The notes beneath the pieces are model-generated. The model made no database searches. It had not been told where the DNA came from and saw only the letters and a program-made list of their open reading frames with translations. A program made the translations under genes and the position numbers. Of a stretch of 64,000 bases of DNA, positions 32,734 to 44,979 are shown piece by piece; the stretch's first letter is position 1, and the number at the start of each line of letters is the position of its first letter. Origin of the DNA: Hordeum vulgare subsp. vulgare (lineage: Eukaryota > Streptophyta > Magnoliopsida > Poales > Poaceae); assembly GCF_904849725.1 (NCBI RefSeq), contig NC_058523.1, positions 170,544,689-170,608,688 on the forward strand, read 5' to 3'.

Positions 32734-35700
32734 TGTCACGCCCAAGATGCGACCCTATCCTCAATTTGGCACGAGGGCCTCATTAGGGATAGAAGCGCAT
32801 CTCGTCGTGTCGCCAGAATGGATATAGTTACAAGTACATGTACTGAAAAAAAGATATATAATAGAATTGGCTTACACTCGCCACAAGCTACATCAGAGTC
32901 ACATCAGTACATTACATATTCATCAAGAGTAAGACAGGGTCCGACTACGGACGAAAACAACCGACAAAAGAAGAACGACGTCCATCCTTGCTATCCCAGG
33001 TTGCCAGCCTAGAACCCATTCTAGATCGATGAAGAAGAAGAAGAAGAAGCAACTCCAAATGTACAATCAATGCGCTCGCCTCAAGTAACCTTTACATGTA
33101 CCTGCAACTGGTGTTGTAGTAATCTCTGAGACATAGGGGACTCAGCAATCTCATTGCCAAAGGTATCAAGACTAGCCAAGCTTAATGGGTGAGGTAAGGT
33201 TAAGTGGTGAGGTTGCACCAGCGAGTAAGCATACATATATGGTGGCTAACTTACGAGTACAAGAATAAAGAGGGGGGATGATCTACGCATAACGGACGTG
33301 AACTACTCATGATCAAATGAATGATCCTGAACACCTACCTACGTCGGACATAACCCCACCGTGTCCTCGATCGGAGAAGGAACTCACGAAAGAGATAGTC
33401 ACCGTTACGCACACAGTTGGCATAATTTTAATTAAGTTAACTTCAAGTTATCTAGAACGAGTGTTAAACAAAGTTTCCACGTTGCCACATAACCGCGGGC
33501 ACGACTTTCCGAAAAGATTTAACCCTACAGGGGTGCTCCAACTAGTCCATCACAAATTACCACAAGCCCCATAGAAATCCTCAATCACGAAGCTCGCGAT
33601 CTCGTCAGATTCCCTAGTGGAAAACCTCAACTCTGAGATTACCCAAAGCATCACGGGAATCCCGATGCACAGGATATTTCGTCAAAGGTAAAACTAATCC
33701 AGCAAGCCCGCCCGACGTGTCGACAATCCCGATAGGAGCCTCATATCTCGTTCTCAGGACACGGCGGATGAGCGATGGTTACCACGCCAAACGGCGAGTT
33801 GCCCCGGGTAGTGTTAATAAGTTGCTCTGTTTTGGACCAACACTCATGAGGAGCACTGGCCCGGGGGTTGATTAAATTATCCCCGGGTTAGTTACTCCCT
33901 ATGCAGTTCATTAGTTATTAGGAAAATGTAGTACCAAAGTTGGGCCTTGCCCGAATTATCAAGGGGGTCCCCATAACAACCCCGATCGTGTTAGGAGCGC
34001 TCAAATATGGAACATAACACCGGGAGCCGAAACTAAGGGGGCAAAGGTGGAACAAAACACCAGGCTAGAAAGCCCGAGCCTTCCACATTTTACCAAGTAT
34101 ATAGGTGCATTAAATTAAATAGCATTAATATGGTGATATAACAAGGAACCCACGTTATCACCTGGAAGCAACTACACCTGCAACTAGCAACGCTAACAAC
34201 ATGGTTAAGCAAGCGATAACATGGCCAATTAGTGGTTTGCTAGGTCGAACAGGTTGAAGGTTATCATGGCATGGTTGAGAGGCTGATATTTAACATGTGG
34301 TAGGCAACGAGACATATACGATAGAAGCGATAAAACTAGCATGGCAATGATAGTAATGGTATCTGGGGAAATGGTCATCTTGTCTGAGATCCCGCTTGGA
34401 AGAAGAATGACTCCGTGAAGTCGGTGAACCAACGTAGTCGAACGGGTCCTCACATTCTGACACGTTTGCGGAACTCTATAGAGATGGAGCAAACAGGAAA
34501 CAAACATCAACACAAATATCCACCACACGATGCACAACATGATGCACAACCTACTATGATGCATGATCAGATCAATGATGCAAGGCATGGCATGGCAATT
34601 CACCCCACGCAAACACTACACATTAAGTGAAGCTTGATATGCAATGAGTTACATATCGACGAAACTCCACATATGATGAATGCGTCATGCATGAAAGCTC
34701 ATAACAACACGGCAAGAAGAGAAATAAGCATGTGTCGCCATGACGAGCGAAAGGGGACTATGGCGGCAAAACGGAAACGATGCCACGACAACGTTCCTAT
34801 CCGATAACTCAACGAGATATCGGTGCCAACGAATAGGGAGCGCGTGCGGGAAAGCTAAATAACGATGGGGTGATCCCGGTTACCGGGTTCCCATGTGTCG
34901 GGGCTCAACGAAAGAGGTACATGTGCAACGGGCAACATACGGCGCAAACATACGGTACATCTCATACAACATTTGCATACGGTCACGACACGTTCCAACG
35001 GTATACCTCGAAGCGTGTGATTTGGAGGGGTTCGGTTCGGTGAAGGACTACAAGATCGTCGTGGTCGTCATGGAAGTAGTGGAAGTCGTGGTACTCCAGT
35101 CTCGTCGACGGTAGTCGTACTCTTGGTGTCGGTACACGGGTCTTCGGCGTCGATAGTCGAACATGCTCCGCAGATGTCCGGGGGTCGTCGAGGACGTCGT
35201 GGTACTCGTGGACTTGTCGACGGTCCACGATGGGGGGGGATGGTGCACGCGGCAACGGCAAGCGGCGGCACAAGCAAGCAACGCGACTACAACAGCAACA
35301 GCAGCAAGCAACGGCGACACAACGGAATGCAGCAACGACATGCATCGGCACAACAATCAGCAAGCCTAGCAGCAAACGGCTAGCAACTAGCTACGCAAGC
35401 AGCAAAGCATCTACAGCATCGGCCTAGCAGGCAAACAACAGGAGCAATGCAACTAGCCTAGCAGCAAAGCAGGAAAAAGCAAGAGCAGTAGCAGCTACTA
35501 CGCAACACCAACTAGCAAACGGCTGCTACAACAAGCTAGCATCCGGCTAGCAGTAACAGCTAGCATCACCAGCGGCTAGAAACTATCAGTAGCAAGAGTA
35601 TCGGCCAGCAGCGCAGGAAATCAGCAGCAACATCAGCCGGCAAAGCAGCGGCAACACCTACAGCAACACAAAGCTACAACACACAACCTGCACCTACATC

Positions 35701-36625
35701 CGGCAGCAGCACAAATCGGCAGCAGGATGCAACAGCATAGGCAGGCACGCAGGAGCAGTAAAGCGGAGGAGGTCGGCAGCGCGGCGACGGTGGAGTCGTC
35801 GGGTCGGGTGCTTGGCTGCGACGATGCAGGGAACGGCGAGCCGAGGGAGGAGCGCCGGCGGGGCGAGCACCGCGGGGTTGCGCTGCAGGCGGGGAAGAGG
35901 GAGGAAGACGGCGCTGGGACGAGTGAGGACGATGGGATCGGGTGGCTCCGCGAGGGGGTGGTGACGTGCAGGCACGGGCCAGCTCGCTAGGGTTGGGGGG
36001 GAGTCGACTGGGCCTGGGCCGGCTCCTCCTTCCCTCTTTTGGTTTTTTCCCTGTTTTTAAAAACACAAAACTCAAACAAAAGAAAAAAAGGTTTTAACAA
36101 AACAAAAATAAATGCTTTTGGCTCCTTTGAAAAATATACCCCAACTATAAAATAGATTGGGCATTTTTTTAACGAATAAAAATTAAACCTTTTTGAAGAA
36201 TAAAATAAAACCTCTTTTATTTAAAGAATAAAATAAAAGCTCTTTAAAGGAGATAAGAAAATGAGACTGTTTAGAAAATAAACAAAAGGAATAAAATAAA
36301 GGAAACCCAAGGGGTTGCCCCCACATTTAATAAAAGGACTTTTTTAAAAGAAGACGAACCTATTTTGAAGGGGTTAAAACTGAAATCTTTAGCAAAACCA
36401 CAAAAAATGTAATAGGAGGGGAGAGAAGGTTTTAGGTCCACGGTGTAACAGGGTTTAAAGCGGCTCTGTTGCAACCACTCTCATCATGCCAACGAACAAC
36501 GCCACACTCACAAAGCACTCAGAAGCATAACACCCAACAACACGGAACAACAAGCAACACCGACAAAACACAGTTGACATGATCCCATGCATGATGCCAT
36601 GATGCAAACTACATGATGATGCCAC
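32734..36625 (+). other. Sukkula LTR left part, no genes seen
   Basis: This is 3.9 kb without a supported gene. Bases 34900-36000 are GC-rich and low in stops in several frames at once on both strands, which gives overlapping ORFs of 60-130 codons. None shows a recognisable domain, and such composition is expected of a long LTR leader. Bases 36060-36450 are A-rich. Confidence 0.7.
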
Positions 36626-37159
36626 TGATGGGGTTATAGTCCCAGGGTAGGGTCATAGGCCTGCCATATAGGTCCTACCCAAGGACTACCCTTCATAAAG
36701 GACAAGGCCCTTAGACAGTTCCGACTGAACTAAGGACGCCTCCATCATCCAGTCGGCGACGAGCACTCGGAGCATATTTAACGTACCGATTGGAATCCAC
36801 TTTGTACATCGTAACCTCCAAGGAGGGCAACGGTCATACGTTTTCATACACCATTATTAGCATTTAAGGCTTACGTTACCTGTAACGTAGGCATTTATTC
36901 GCCACTATTCCACCCCTGTCCACCGGGGCCACTATGAAGGGCAGCGCACTCTATATAAGCGGCCCTTCCCCACTGGTGCAGGGGTTGGCACTTGCTGTAA
37001 TCCTATAATCCACTCGACACTAAGCTCCCAAGAGCACTGAGAAGTAGGGCTTTTACCTCCACCGTAGAGGGGCCTGAACTCATACATCCTCGCCGTACCT
37101 AAGGCTCTGCCCATCCTTTCGTACCCTACACTTCTACTGTCAGACTTATACCCACGACA
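36626..37159 (+). repeat. Element G 5' LTR (534 bp)
   Basis: It begins TGATGGGGTTATAGTC and ends ATACCCACGACA. The TATA box TATATAAG is at 36952-36959, so transcription should start near 36985. Confidence 0.93.
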
Positions 37160-37161
37160 GT

Positions 37162-37178
37162 TGGCGCCGACCGTGGGG
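37162..37178 (+). promoter_or_regulatory. Element G primer binding site
   Basis: TGGCGCCGACCGTGGGG starts two bases after the 5' LTR. This form is typical of Tat/RIRE2-like grass Gypsy elements. Confidence 0.8.
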
Positions 37179-37226
37179 CAGGCGTCTAAGCGACTTCCGG
37201 CGAGTTTGCGATTTCATACTTTCGTC

Positions 37227-39150
37227 ATGTCATCCGGTGGAGATCTCTGCATGGGTCATCAGATCCTCTTCGGTGCCCTCTCCTTCATTGCCGATGATTC
37301 GGCATGGCTTCGGGACGCGCCCCTCGACGTCGAGGCGCTTCCCAATCGCGGGGCGACGCACTTCCGTGCGAGTTCCTGCGGTGTTCTCCTTCTCCAGCCA
37401 TCGGCCCCAGTGTCGATCTTCGCCCCCGTTGCATGCCGCAACAAGCGATCCCGTCGTCCGCGGCTCCAGCATTGGGTGCGACACGCCCAGGCGCGACAGA
37501 GCGCATCCTCTCAAGTGGCGGTGCTCGAATCGGTTGTGGTCCCGCCGCCATCCCAGTGCTTGGAGTCAGTTCCGACTGAGCTACCTTCCGAGTACCTGGG
37601 TCGCGGGCCTGTAGCCTAAGTTCTCATGGCCGATTCCCATGAAAGTCCCCTCCGGACTGGTCGGAACGAGCATGAGGTCGGAGAATCGTCCGGCGCTCGT
37701 CATCAACACCATCGTTCTACTAGTCGACGCACTCGCCAGAGTAACATCGAGGTGTTGTGCACACCCATCCTCAACCTGGCTGCGGCTGCCAGGATAGCCG
37801 ATTCTCTCCAGCCGACTGATTCAGAGGCTGGTAGAGGGATCGAGCAGATCCGTGCCCTGTTGCATACGGCGCAGCAGCAAAATTCAGCGGTCTCCCAGTC
37901 GCAAAACAAGATCCACAACAGTTCTGTTCACGCGAACACGCATCGGTCGGTTTTCAGTCCCGACTCTCATCAGCGGCGCAGAGGAGGCAGCCATTCCAGG
38001 GACCCGAGTTGGAATCCGCTTTCCATTCGGTCTCATCCAGAAGATCGTCGCCGTTCGCGCACCCCTCCGCGGGGTGGGCCTTACGGGCCCCGGCATCACG
38101 ACGATCGTCGTTCAGTCGGTGACGCGCATGATCCAAGGCCCGACGCAAGAGGGTACATCGCCCAGAAGAAGGTCAACAGAAGTCGAGCCCACCATGAGGT
38201 CACGATAGAGACTGTCCGAGTGGAAGCAGGACCATCGTCTCTGACCCCGAGTGCTTCAGTCAGGCCATCCGTTCAGCTGACATCCCTCCCAACTTCCGAT
38301 TGGTGACGGGAATCAGCAAGTTTACAGGAGAGTCCAAGCCAGAAACTTGGTTGGACGACTACAGAGTGGCGGTTCAGATCGATGGCGGAGATGACCATGT
38401 CGCAATGAAACATCTCCCCCTGATGCTCGACGGCTCGACGTGAGCTTGGCTAAACCAGTTGGCTCCGTCAAGCATCTACAGTTGGGCAGATCTGTCCCGA
38501 GTCTTCATCAGGACCTTCGAGGGTATGTGCAAACGTCCTGTTGGTCTCGTAGACCTCCAACACTGTGTCCAGAAGCAGAACGAGCCCTTGCACGATTTCA
38601 TCCAGCGCTGGACGACCCTCTACCACAAGGTGGAGAACGTCATAGAGCATTAAGCAGTCTGCACCTTCAAGGCAGGCGTGCGGTACAGAGATCTGTACTT
38701 GAAGTTCGGTCAGACAGGCGACATCTCCATGAGAAAGATGATGGAGATAGCTGCATGCTATGAAAATGGCGAAGAAGAAGACCGCATACGTAGCGGCAAG
38801 CGTAAGTCAGTCGCTGATGGAGATGGGAACAGCAATCGGAAGCAGAAGCAGAAAGCTCAATCCACTCCGCAGGCAGAGGCAGCAGCCGTTACGAATGCCA
38901 AGTTCAAAGGCAAGGGGAAAGCTCAGTACACCCCCAAGAAGAAGCAATCAGGAAACTTCATCCTAGATCAACTGTGTCCAATTCACATGAAGACGGATGA
39001 AGAAGGCAATGTCATATTGCCGAAGCATACCACTCGGCAGTGTCGCCTCCTGATCCAAGGATTCGGCGACGGACAGCCGAGTGAGAAGGACACCGAGCAG
39101 GATGGCGAAGAGGAGGATCCGCTCCCCCAAGTCCATGCAACGTTGATGAT
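37227..39150 (+). pseudogene. gag: Element G gag (disrupted)
   Basis: The start is uncertain: the frame is open from ATG 37227 to a stop at 37617-37619 and again from ATG 37626, both in the same frame. The Arg/Ser/His-rich N-terminal part (RRRGGSHSRD, RRSRTPPRGG) ends at a frameshift near 38240. The gag core follows in the next frame: PPNFRLVTGISKFTGESKPE, TWLDDYRVAVQIDGG, TGA at 38441, SWADLSRVFIRTFEGM, PLHDFIQRWTTLYH, TAA at 38651, then KAGVRYRDLYLKFGQ. The C-terminal basic region and a Cys/His cluster (CPIH ... KHTTRQC, about 38979-39047) resemble the zinc-binding end of Tat-lineage gag. It binds and packages genomic RNA in active relatives. Confidence 0.82.
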
Positions 39151-39931
39151 TTTTGCTGATGTAGAAAGGAAAAGTCGACTGAAGCTGGTCAACAGGGAGG
39201 TGAACTTGGCAACCCCATCCAGTGCCACGTTCCTCAAGTGGTCACAGACTGCGATCACCTTTGATCAGTCAGACCATCCAGCACACGTACCCACACCAGG
39301 GAGGCAAGCTCTAGTCGTCGACCCGGTGGTGGAAGGAGTCAGGCTGCGCAAAGTCCTCATGGATGGCGGCAGCAGCTTGAACATCATGTACGCCGACACT
39401 CTCAAGGGGATGGGCATTCCGATGTCCAAACTTAGCGAGAGCAGTATGCAGTTCCACGGAGTCGTCCCAGGACGAAAGGCCAAGTCACTCGGCCAGATCG
39501 CGTTGGATGTCGTCTTCGGCTCTGACAAGAACTTCTGCAAGGAGAAGCTGACATTCGAGGTGGTGGACTTCCAGAGTGCATACCATGCGATTCTGGGCCG
39601 TCCGGCATATGCGCGTTTCATGGCCCGACCATGTTACGTCTATTTGAAGCTCAAGATGCCAGGCCCCAAAGGTGTGATTACGGTCACACGCAATCGGCAG
39701 CGGGCCGAGGAGTGTCTGCAGCAGGGGTCGAGGATTGCCGATCAGCAGATGGCTATTCTCGAGCTGGAAGAGTACAAGAAGACCGCCGACCCCGCTGACC
39801 TGATGTGTTCAAAGAAGCTAGCTTCCGAGTCCGCATTCCAGTCGGCGGGAGACACAAAGAAAGTTAGCATCCACCTGACGGACGACGCCGCTGCTACGAC
39901 AAACATCTCCACCACCCTTGATCCAAAATAG
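39151..39931 (+). pseudogene. Element G aspartic protease
   Basis: It is in one frame with the gag C-terminus. The active-site motif VLMDGGSSLNIMY at about 39354-39392 has the D-G-G-S form typical of Tat elements, then AILGRPAYARFMA (about 39588) closes the domain. An acidic linker follows and the frame ends in TAG at 39929-39931, beyond which homology to RT continues in the same frame (EAQLIQFLHENWDIFAW). The stop is probably a CAG-to-TAG change. Confidence 0.88.
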
Positions 39932-42900
39932 GAAGCCCAGCTCATCCAATTCCTCCATGAGAACTGGGACATTTTTGCATGGAAGCCTGCTGACATGCCA
40001 GGTGTACCCAGGGAGTTGGCTGAGCACCGACTGCATGTGGATCCTGCCGCTCGGCCCGTCCGAGAATGCTTGCGTCGGTCCGCCGCGCACAAGAGGAAGG
40101 CAATCGGAGAGGAGGTGGCTAAACTTTTGGCAGCCAACTTCATTCGCGAGGTGCACCACTCCGAGTGGCTCGCTAATGTTGTCATGGTGCCCAAGAAGGA
40201 CAAGTCTCTCCGTATGTGCATTGATTTCAAGCATCTCAATAAGGTCTGTCCGAAAGATCACTTCCCGCTCCCCCGCATTGATCAAATTGTTGATTCGACT
40301 GCGGGTTGCGAGCGTTTATCCTTCTTTGATGCCTATTCGGGCTATCATCAGATCCGTCTGTATGGTCCGAATGAATTAAAAACAGCCTTCATCACCCCAT
40401 TCGGGTGTTTCTGTTACATCACTATGCCATTCGGTTTGAAGAATGCAGTAGCAACTTTTATGCGCACGATCCAAAAATGCCTCCTTGACCAGATCGGTCG
40501 AAATGTGGAGGCATATATGGACGATATCGTAGTCAAGTCACGCAAAGGTTTCGACCTGCTGACTGACTTGGCAGAAACATTCGCCAACCTACGTAGGTAT
40601 GATATCAAGCTCAACCCAGCCAAGTGTTCATTCGGCGTTCCCAGCGGAAAGTTACCCGGTTTCTTTGTTTCCGAACGAGGGATCGATGTCAACCCCGAAA
40701 AGATCGGGACCATTGTACGAATGGAGCAGCCGGTAAGAATACATGATGTTCAAAGGCTCACAGGTTGCCTAGCGGCTTTGAGCAGGTTTATCGCTCGACT
40801 CGGTGAGAAGGCGTTACCTCTGTACCGACTCATGAAGAAGTCAGATACCTTCGAGTGGACAGACGAAGCCCAAACAGCATTCGACAACCTCAAAGCCCTG
40901 CTTTCCACCCAGCCGGTTCTTACTGCCCCGCTCAGTAAAGAACCCCTTCTTCTATACATCGCGGGTACAAATCAAGTCGTCAGCACCGTTCTGACAGTCG
41001 AACGTGAAGAAGAAGGCAAAGCATACAAGGTTCAGCGGCCAGTATATTATGTCTCCAGAGTCCTGACTCCTTCCAAGTAGAGGTATCCCCATTATCAGAA
41101 GCTTATTTATGGGATCTACATGACTGCAAAGAAGGTGGCTCATTATTTCCAAGACCACTCGGTGTCTGTCATATCTGATGCTCCGTTGTCGGAAATTCTC
41201 CACAATCGGGACGCATCAGGCCGACTGGCAAAGTGGGCAATGGAGATGCTATACTGCGACATCAAGTTCGAAGCCAAGAAAGCTATAAAGTCTCAAGCTC
41301 TGGCTGACTTCATAGCAGAATGGGTAGAACAACAGCAACCGACTCACATCTACTCGGCTCATTGGACCATGTTCTTCGATGGGTCCAAGATGTTGAATGG
41401 CTCCGGCGCCGGCGTAGTGATCATATCTCCAAAAGGTGACAAACTCAAGTATGTGTTGCAGATACATTTTGATTCTTCCAACAACGAAGCAGAGTACGAA
41501 GCTCTCCTTTACGGATTGCGCATGGCCATCACACTCGGCATCCGTCGCCTGATGGTCTATGGCGACTCAGATCTGGTGGTTAATCAAGTAATGAAGGAAT
41601 GGGACATAAGGAACCCCACCATGACTGCATACTGCAACGTAGTAAGGAAGCTCGAGAAGAAGTTTGAAGGCCTGGAACTTCATCATGTTCCCCGACTGAA
41701 AAACCAAGCATCGGATGAATTGGCAAAGCTTGGATCCACTCGGAGACCGGTCCCGAGTGATGTCTGCCTCGAGCACCTACACCTCCCCTCGGTGAAAGAA
41801 GATCCTTTTCCAAAGGAACCAGTACAACCGAAGAGCTCAACAGATCCGACTGAAGTCGAGGTCCCTGCGGTGGTTGATTTGATCATGGAGATTCTAGCTA
41901 TCATCCCCGAATGGACTCTGCCGTTCATTGCACACATCATGAGGCAAGAGTTACCAGAAGACGAAGTGCAAGCTAGGCAGATCGTCCGTAGGTCGAAGTC
42001 CTTCACCGTCATTGATGGCCAGTTGTACAGGGAAAGTGTTTCAGGCCTCCTTCAGCGGTGTATCTCCCCTGAGGAGGGACAGTTAATCTTGGAAGAAATT
42101 CACTCGAGAACCTGCGGTCATCATGCCTCCTCAAGGGCAATCGTCGCCAAAGCATTTAGAGATGGTTTCTTCTGGTTGCAGGCGAATGAAATGGCAAAAG
42201 ATATGGTCGACCGTTGCGAGGGCTGTCAGTTCTATTCAAACAAGTCCCACAAGCCAACGTCTGCACTGAAGACAATTCCCCTTGTTTGGCCATTCGCCGT
42301 GTGGGGATTAGATACAGTCGGACCATTCAGAACAGGCCAAGGAGGATTCACACACCTGCTGGTAGCAGTCGACAAGTTTACCAAGTGGATTGAAGCCAAG
42401 CCTATCAAGAAGCTTGATGCCCTTACGGCCATCAAATTTATCACAGACATCATCGCAGATACGGGGTTCCGCACAGCATAATCACTGACAATGGCACAAA
42501 CTTTGACTCGGACAGGTTTTTTTGCACAGGCCAAGGTATCCGAGTGGATTTTGCATCCGTGGCGCACCCCCAAACAAACGGGCAAGCAGAGCGGGCGAAT
42601 TGACTTATTCTTCAAGGGTTGAAGCCTCGACTCCTGCGAGAAGTTGGACATGCCGCCAGCGCATGGGTCACCGAGCTGCCTTCGGTGCTGTGGGGCCTCC
42701 GCACAACTCCGAATAGATCTACAGGGCGATCCCCATTCTTCCTCGTTTATGGAGTAGAGGCAGTCCTTCCGAGTGACTTGCTTCACAACTCTCCACGAGT
42801 CGAACTCTTCTCCGAAGCCGAAGCAGAGCAAGCCAGGAAAGACAGAGTGGATCTTCTAGAAGAAGAGCGCGAGATGGCAGTGACTCGTTCAACAATTTAT

Positions 42901-43137
42901 CAACAAGATCTGCGGCGATTTCATGCGCGACATGGCAGGAGCCGCACATTCCAAGCAGGCGACCTGGTGCTCCGAGTGGATCAGCAGAGACCACACAAGT
43001 TGGCTCCCGCCTGGGAAGGACCCTTCATCATCTCTAACGTGCTGAACACCGGAGCATATCGACTCTACAACCTCGACAGGGAAACGGACGAGCCGCGAGC
43101 ATGGAATGGAGATCTCCTGAAGCGCTTCTACACATAA
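39932..43137 (+). pseudogene. Element G reverse transcriptase, two RNase H domains and integrase
   Basis: RT: WLANVVMVPKKDKSLRMCID, FFDAYSGYHQIRL, TPFGCFCYITMPFGLKNA and the catalytic YMDD at 40514-40525. The first RNase H (40900-41310) looks degenerate and has a TAG at 41078-41080. A second one of the archaeal-like type follows: MFFDGSKMLNGSGAGVVI (41370), NNEAEYEALLYGL, YGDSDLVVNQV. Integrase: zinc-binding HSRTCGHHAS ... CEGCQ (42100-42230), core Asp in WGLDTVGPF, Asp in IITDNGTNF and Glu in TNGQAERAN. A 1-base deletion at about 42469 shifts the frame before the second Asp, and TGA at 42601-42603 follows the Glu. The C-terminus ends WNGDLLKRFYT at 43137. The two RNase H domains place G in the Tat branch. 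With these four lesions it is non-functional. Confidence 0.92.
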
Positions 43138-43250
43138 CCGCCGAGGAGATAATGTAAAGAACAAGTATCATTGAAGTAATACAAAGCAGATTGATTTCTT
43201 GCCGATTCAAAATTCTTCCGCGTTTGCAGACTCCGGTCTAAAAAACCTAA

Positions 43251-44700
43251 CTCCGAGTGTGCACTAAAAGTCGCACTCGGGGACTTAGCTGCGACCTAGA
43301 GTCGCCTAAGTACAAACTCGCTCCGTGTGTGCACTAAAAGTCACACTCGGGGCCTTAGTTGCGACCCTGAGTCGCCTAAGCAAAAACTCGCTCCGAGTGT
43401 GAACTACAAGCCACACTCGGAGACTTAGCTGCGACCCAGAATCGCCTAAGTACAAACTCGCTCCGAGTGTGCACTAAAAGTCACACTCGGGGACTTAGCT
43501 GCGACCCAGAGTCGCCTAAGTACAAACTCGCTCCGAGTGTGCACTAAAAGTCACACTCGGGGACTTAGCTCCGACCCAGAGTTGCCTAAGTACAAACTCG
43601 CTCCGAGTGTGCACTAAAAGTCACACTCGGGGACTTAGCTGCGACCCAGAGTCGCCTAAGCAAAAACTCGCTCCGAGTGTGCACTACAAGCCGCACTCGG
43701 AGACTTAGTTGCGACCCCGAATCGCCTAAGTACAAACTCGCTCCGAGTGTGCACTAAAAGTCACACTCGTGGACTTAGCAGCGACCCAGAGTCGCCTAAG
43801 TACAAACTCGCTCCGAGTGTGCACTAAAAGTCACACTCGGGGCCTTAACTGCGACCCAGAGTCGCCTAAGTACAAACTCGCTCCGAGTGTGCACTAAAAG
43901 TCACACTCGAGGACTTAGCTGCGACCCAGAGTCGCCTAAGCAAAAACTCGCTCCGAGTGTGCACTACAAGCCACACTCGGAGACTTAGCTGCGACCCAGA
44001 ATCGCCTAAGTACAAACTCGCTCCGAGTGTGCACTAAAAGTCAAACTCGGGGACTTAGCTGCGACCCAGAATCGCCTAAGTACAAACTCGCTCCGAGTGT
44101 GCACTAAAAGTCACACTCGGAGACTTAGCTGCGACCCAGAGTCGCCTAGGTAAAAACCCGCTCCTAGTGCGCACTAAAAGTCACACTCGGGGACTTAGCT
44201 ACGACTCAGAGTCGCCTAAGTAAAAAAGCTTCCTCCGAGTGTATACTCGAGATACACTCGGAGGCTTAGCAGACCCTCATTGAGACTCATGTGGATGTGA
44301 AGACAACTGACAACTACATGAGTAACAACTCACTCCGAGTGTGCACAAAAAGTCACACTCGGGGACTTAGCTACGACTCAGAGTCGCCTAAGTAAAAAAG
44401 CTTCCTCCGAGTGTGTTCTCGAGATACACTCGGAGGCTTAGCAGACCCTCATTGAGGCTCATGTGGATGTGGAGACAACTGACAACTACATGAGTAACAA
44501 CTCGCTCCGAGTGCGCACTTACAGTCACACTCGGGGACTTAGCGCGACCGAGAGTCGCCTAAGTAACAACTCGCTCCGATTGCGCACTAACAGTGGCACT
44601 CGGAGACTTAGCTGCGACCCAGAGTTGCCTAAGTAAAAGCTCGCTCCGAGTGCGCACTCGGAGGCTTAGCAGACCCTCATCGAGGCTCATGTGGATGTGA
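43251..44700 (+). repeat. Hierarchical tandem array in the 3' region of element G (70-bp and 172-bp units)
   Basis: From 43251 to about 44230, 14 units of 70 bp start CTCCGAGTGT at 43251, 43321, 43391, 43461, 43531, 43601, 43671, 43741, 43811, 43881, 43951, 44021, 44091 and 44161. From 44161 a longer 172-bp unit occurs twice (44161, 44333), then two more 70-bp-type units (44505, 44574) and a part unit (44644). Each unit contains CCGAGTGT ... ACACTCGG, an 8-bp inverted repeat that could form a hairpin. Expansion of such arrays between pol and 3' LTR is known in Tat/Ogre elements and can seed satellites. Confidence 0.95.
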
Positions 44701-44979
44701 AGACAACTGACAACTACATGCTCCGCATGTTTTCCATTGGCTTCACCAAGAGACACCAAACAAAAACCACAAACCAAAATTGTGTCAAAGAAAAACTCAG
44801 CGAAAGAGGAGCAAAAGTTCCCATTCGAATTCAAAGTTGGATCTAGGATCAATCGGCTCGGTGTGAATCAAGTTTATTCACACCGAACCACGAATGTGAC
44901 GGCCAACAGCAGTCGGCAAAGTTTAATACAGATACCACTCGGCATTCCATGGTAAATGTGCGCTCACCATAAAGTTTTT

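Noticed and set aside
34893..36075. Overlapping ORFs on both strands in the GC-rich part of the Sukkula LTR
   Set aside because: Open frames in many phases simultaneously reflect GC-rich, CAG-rich composition. No domain, and Sukkula is known to carry no genes.
43251..44700. Regular repeats resembling a CRISPR array
   Set aside because: Units are contiguous 70-bp tandem repeats without unique spacers, in a plant retrotransposon 3' region.
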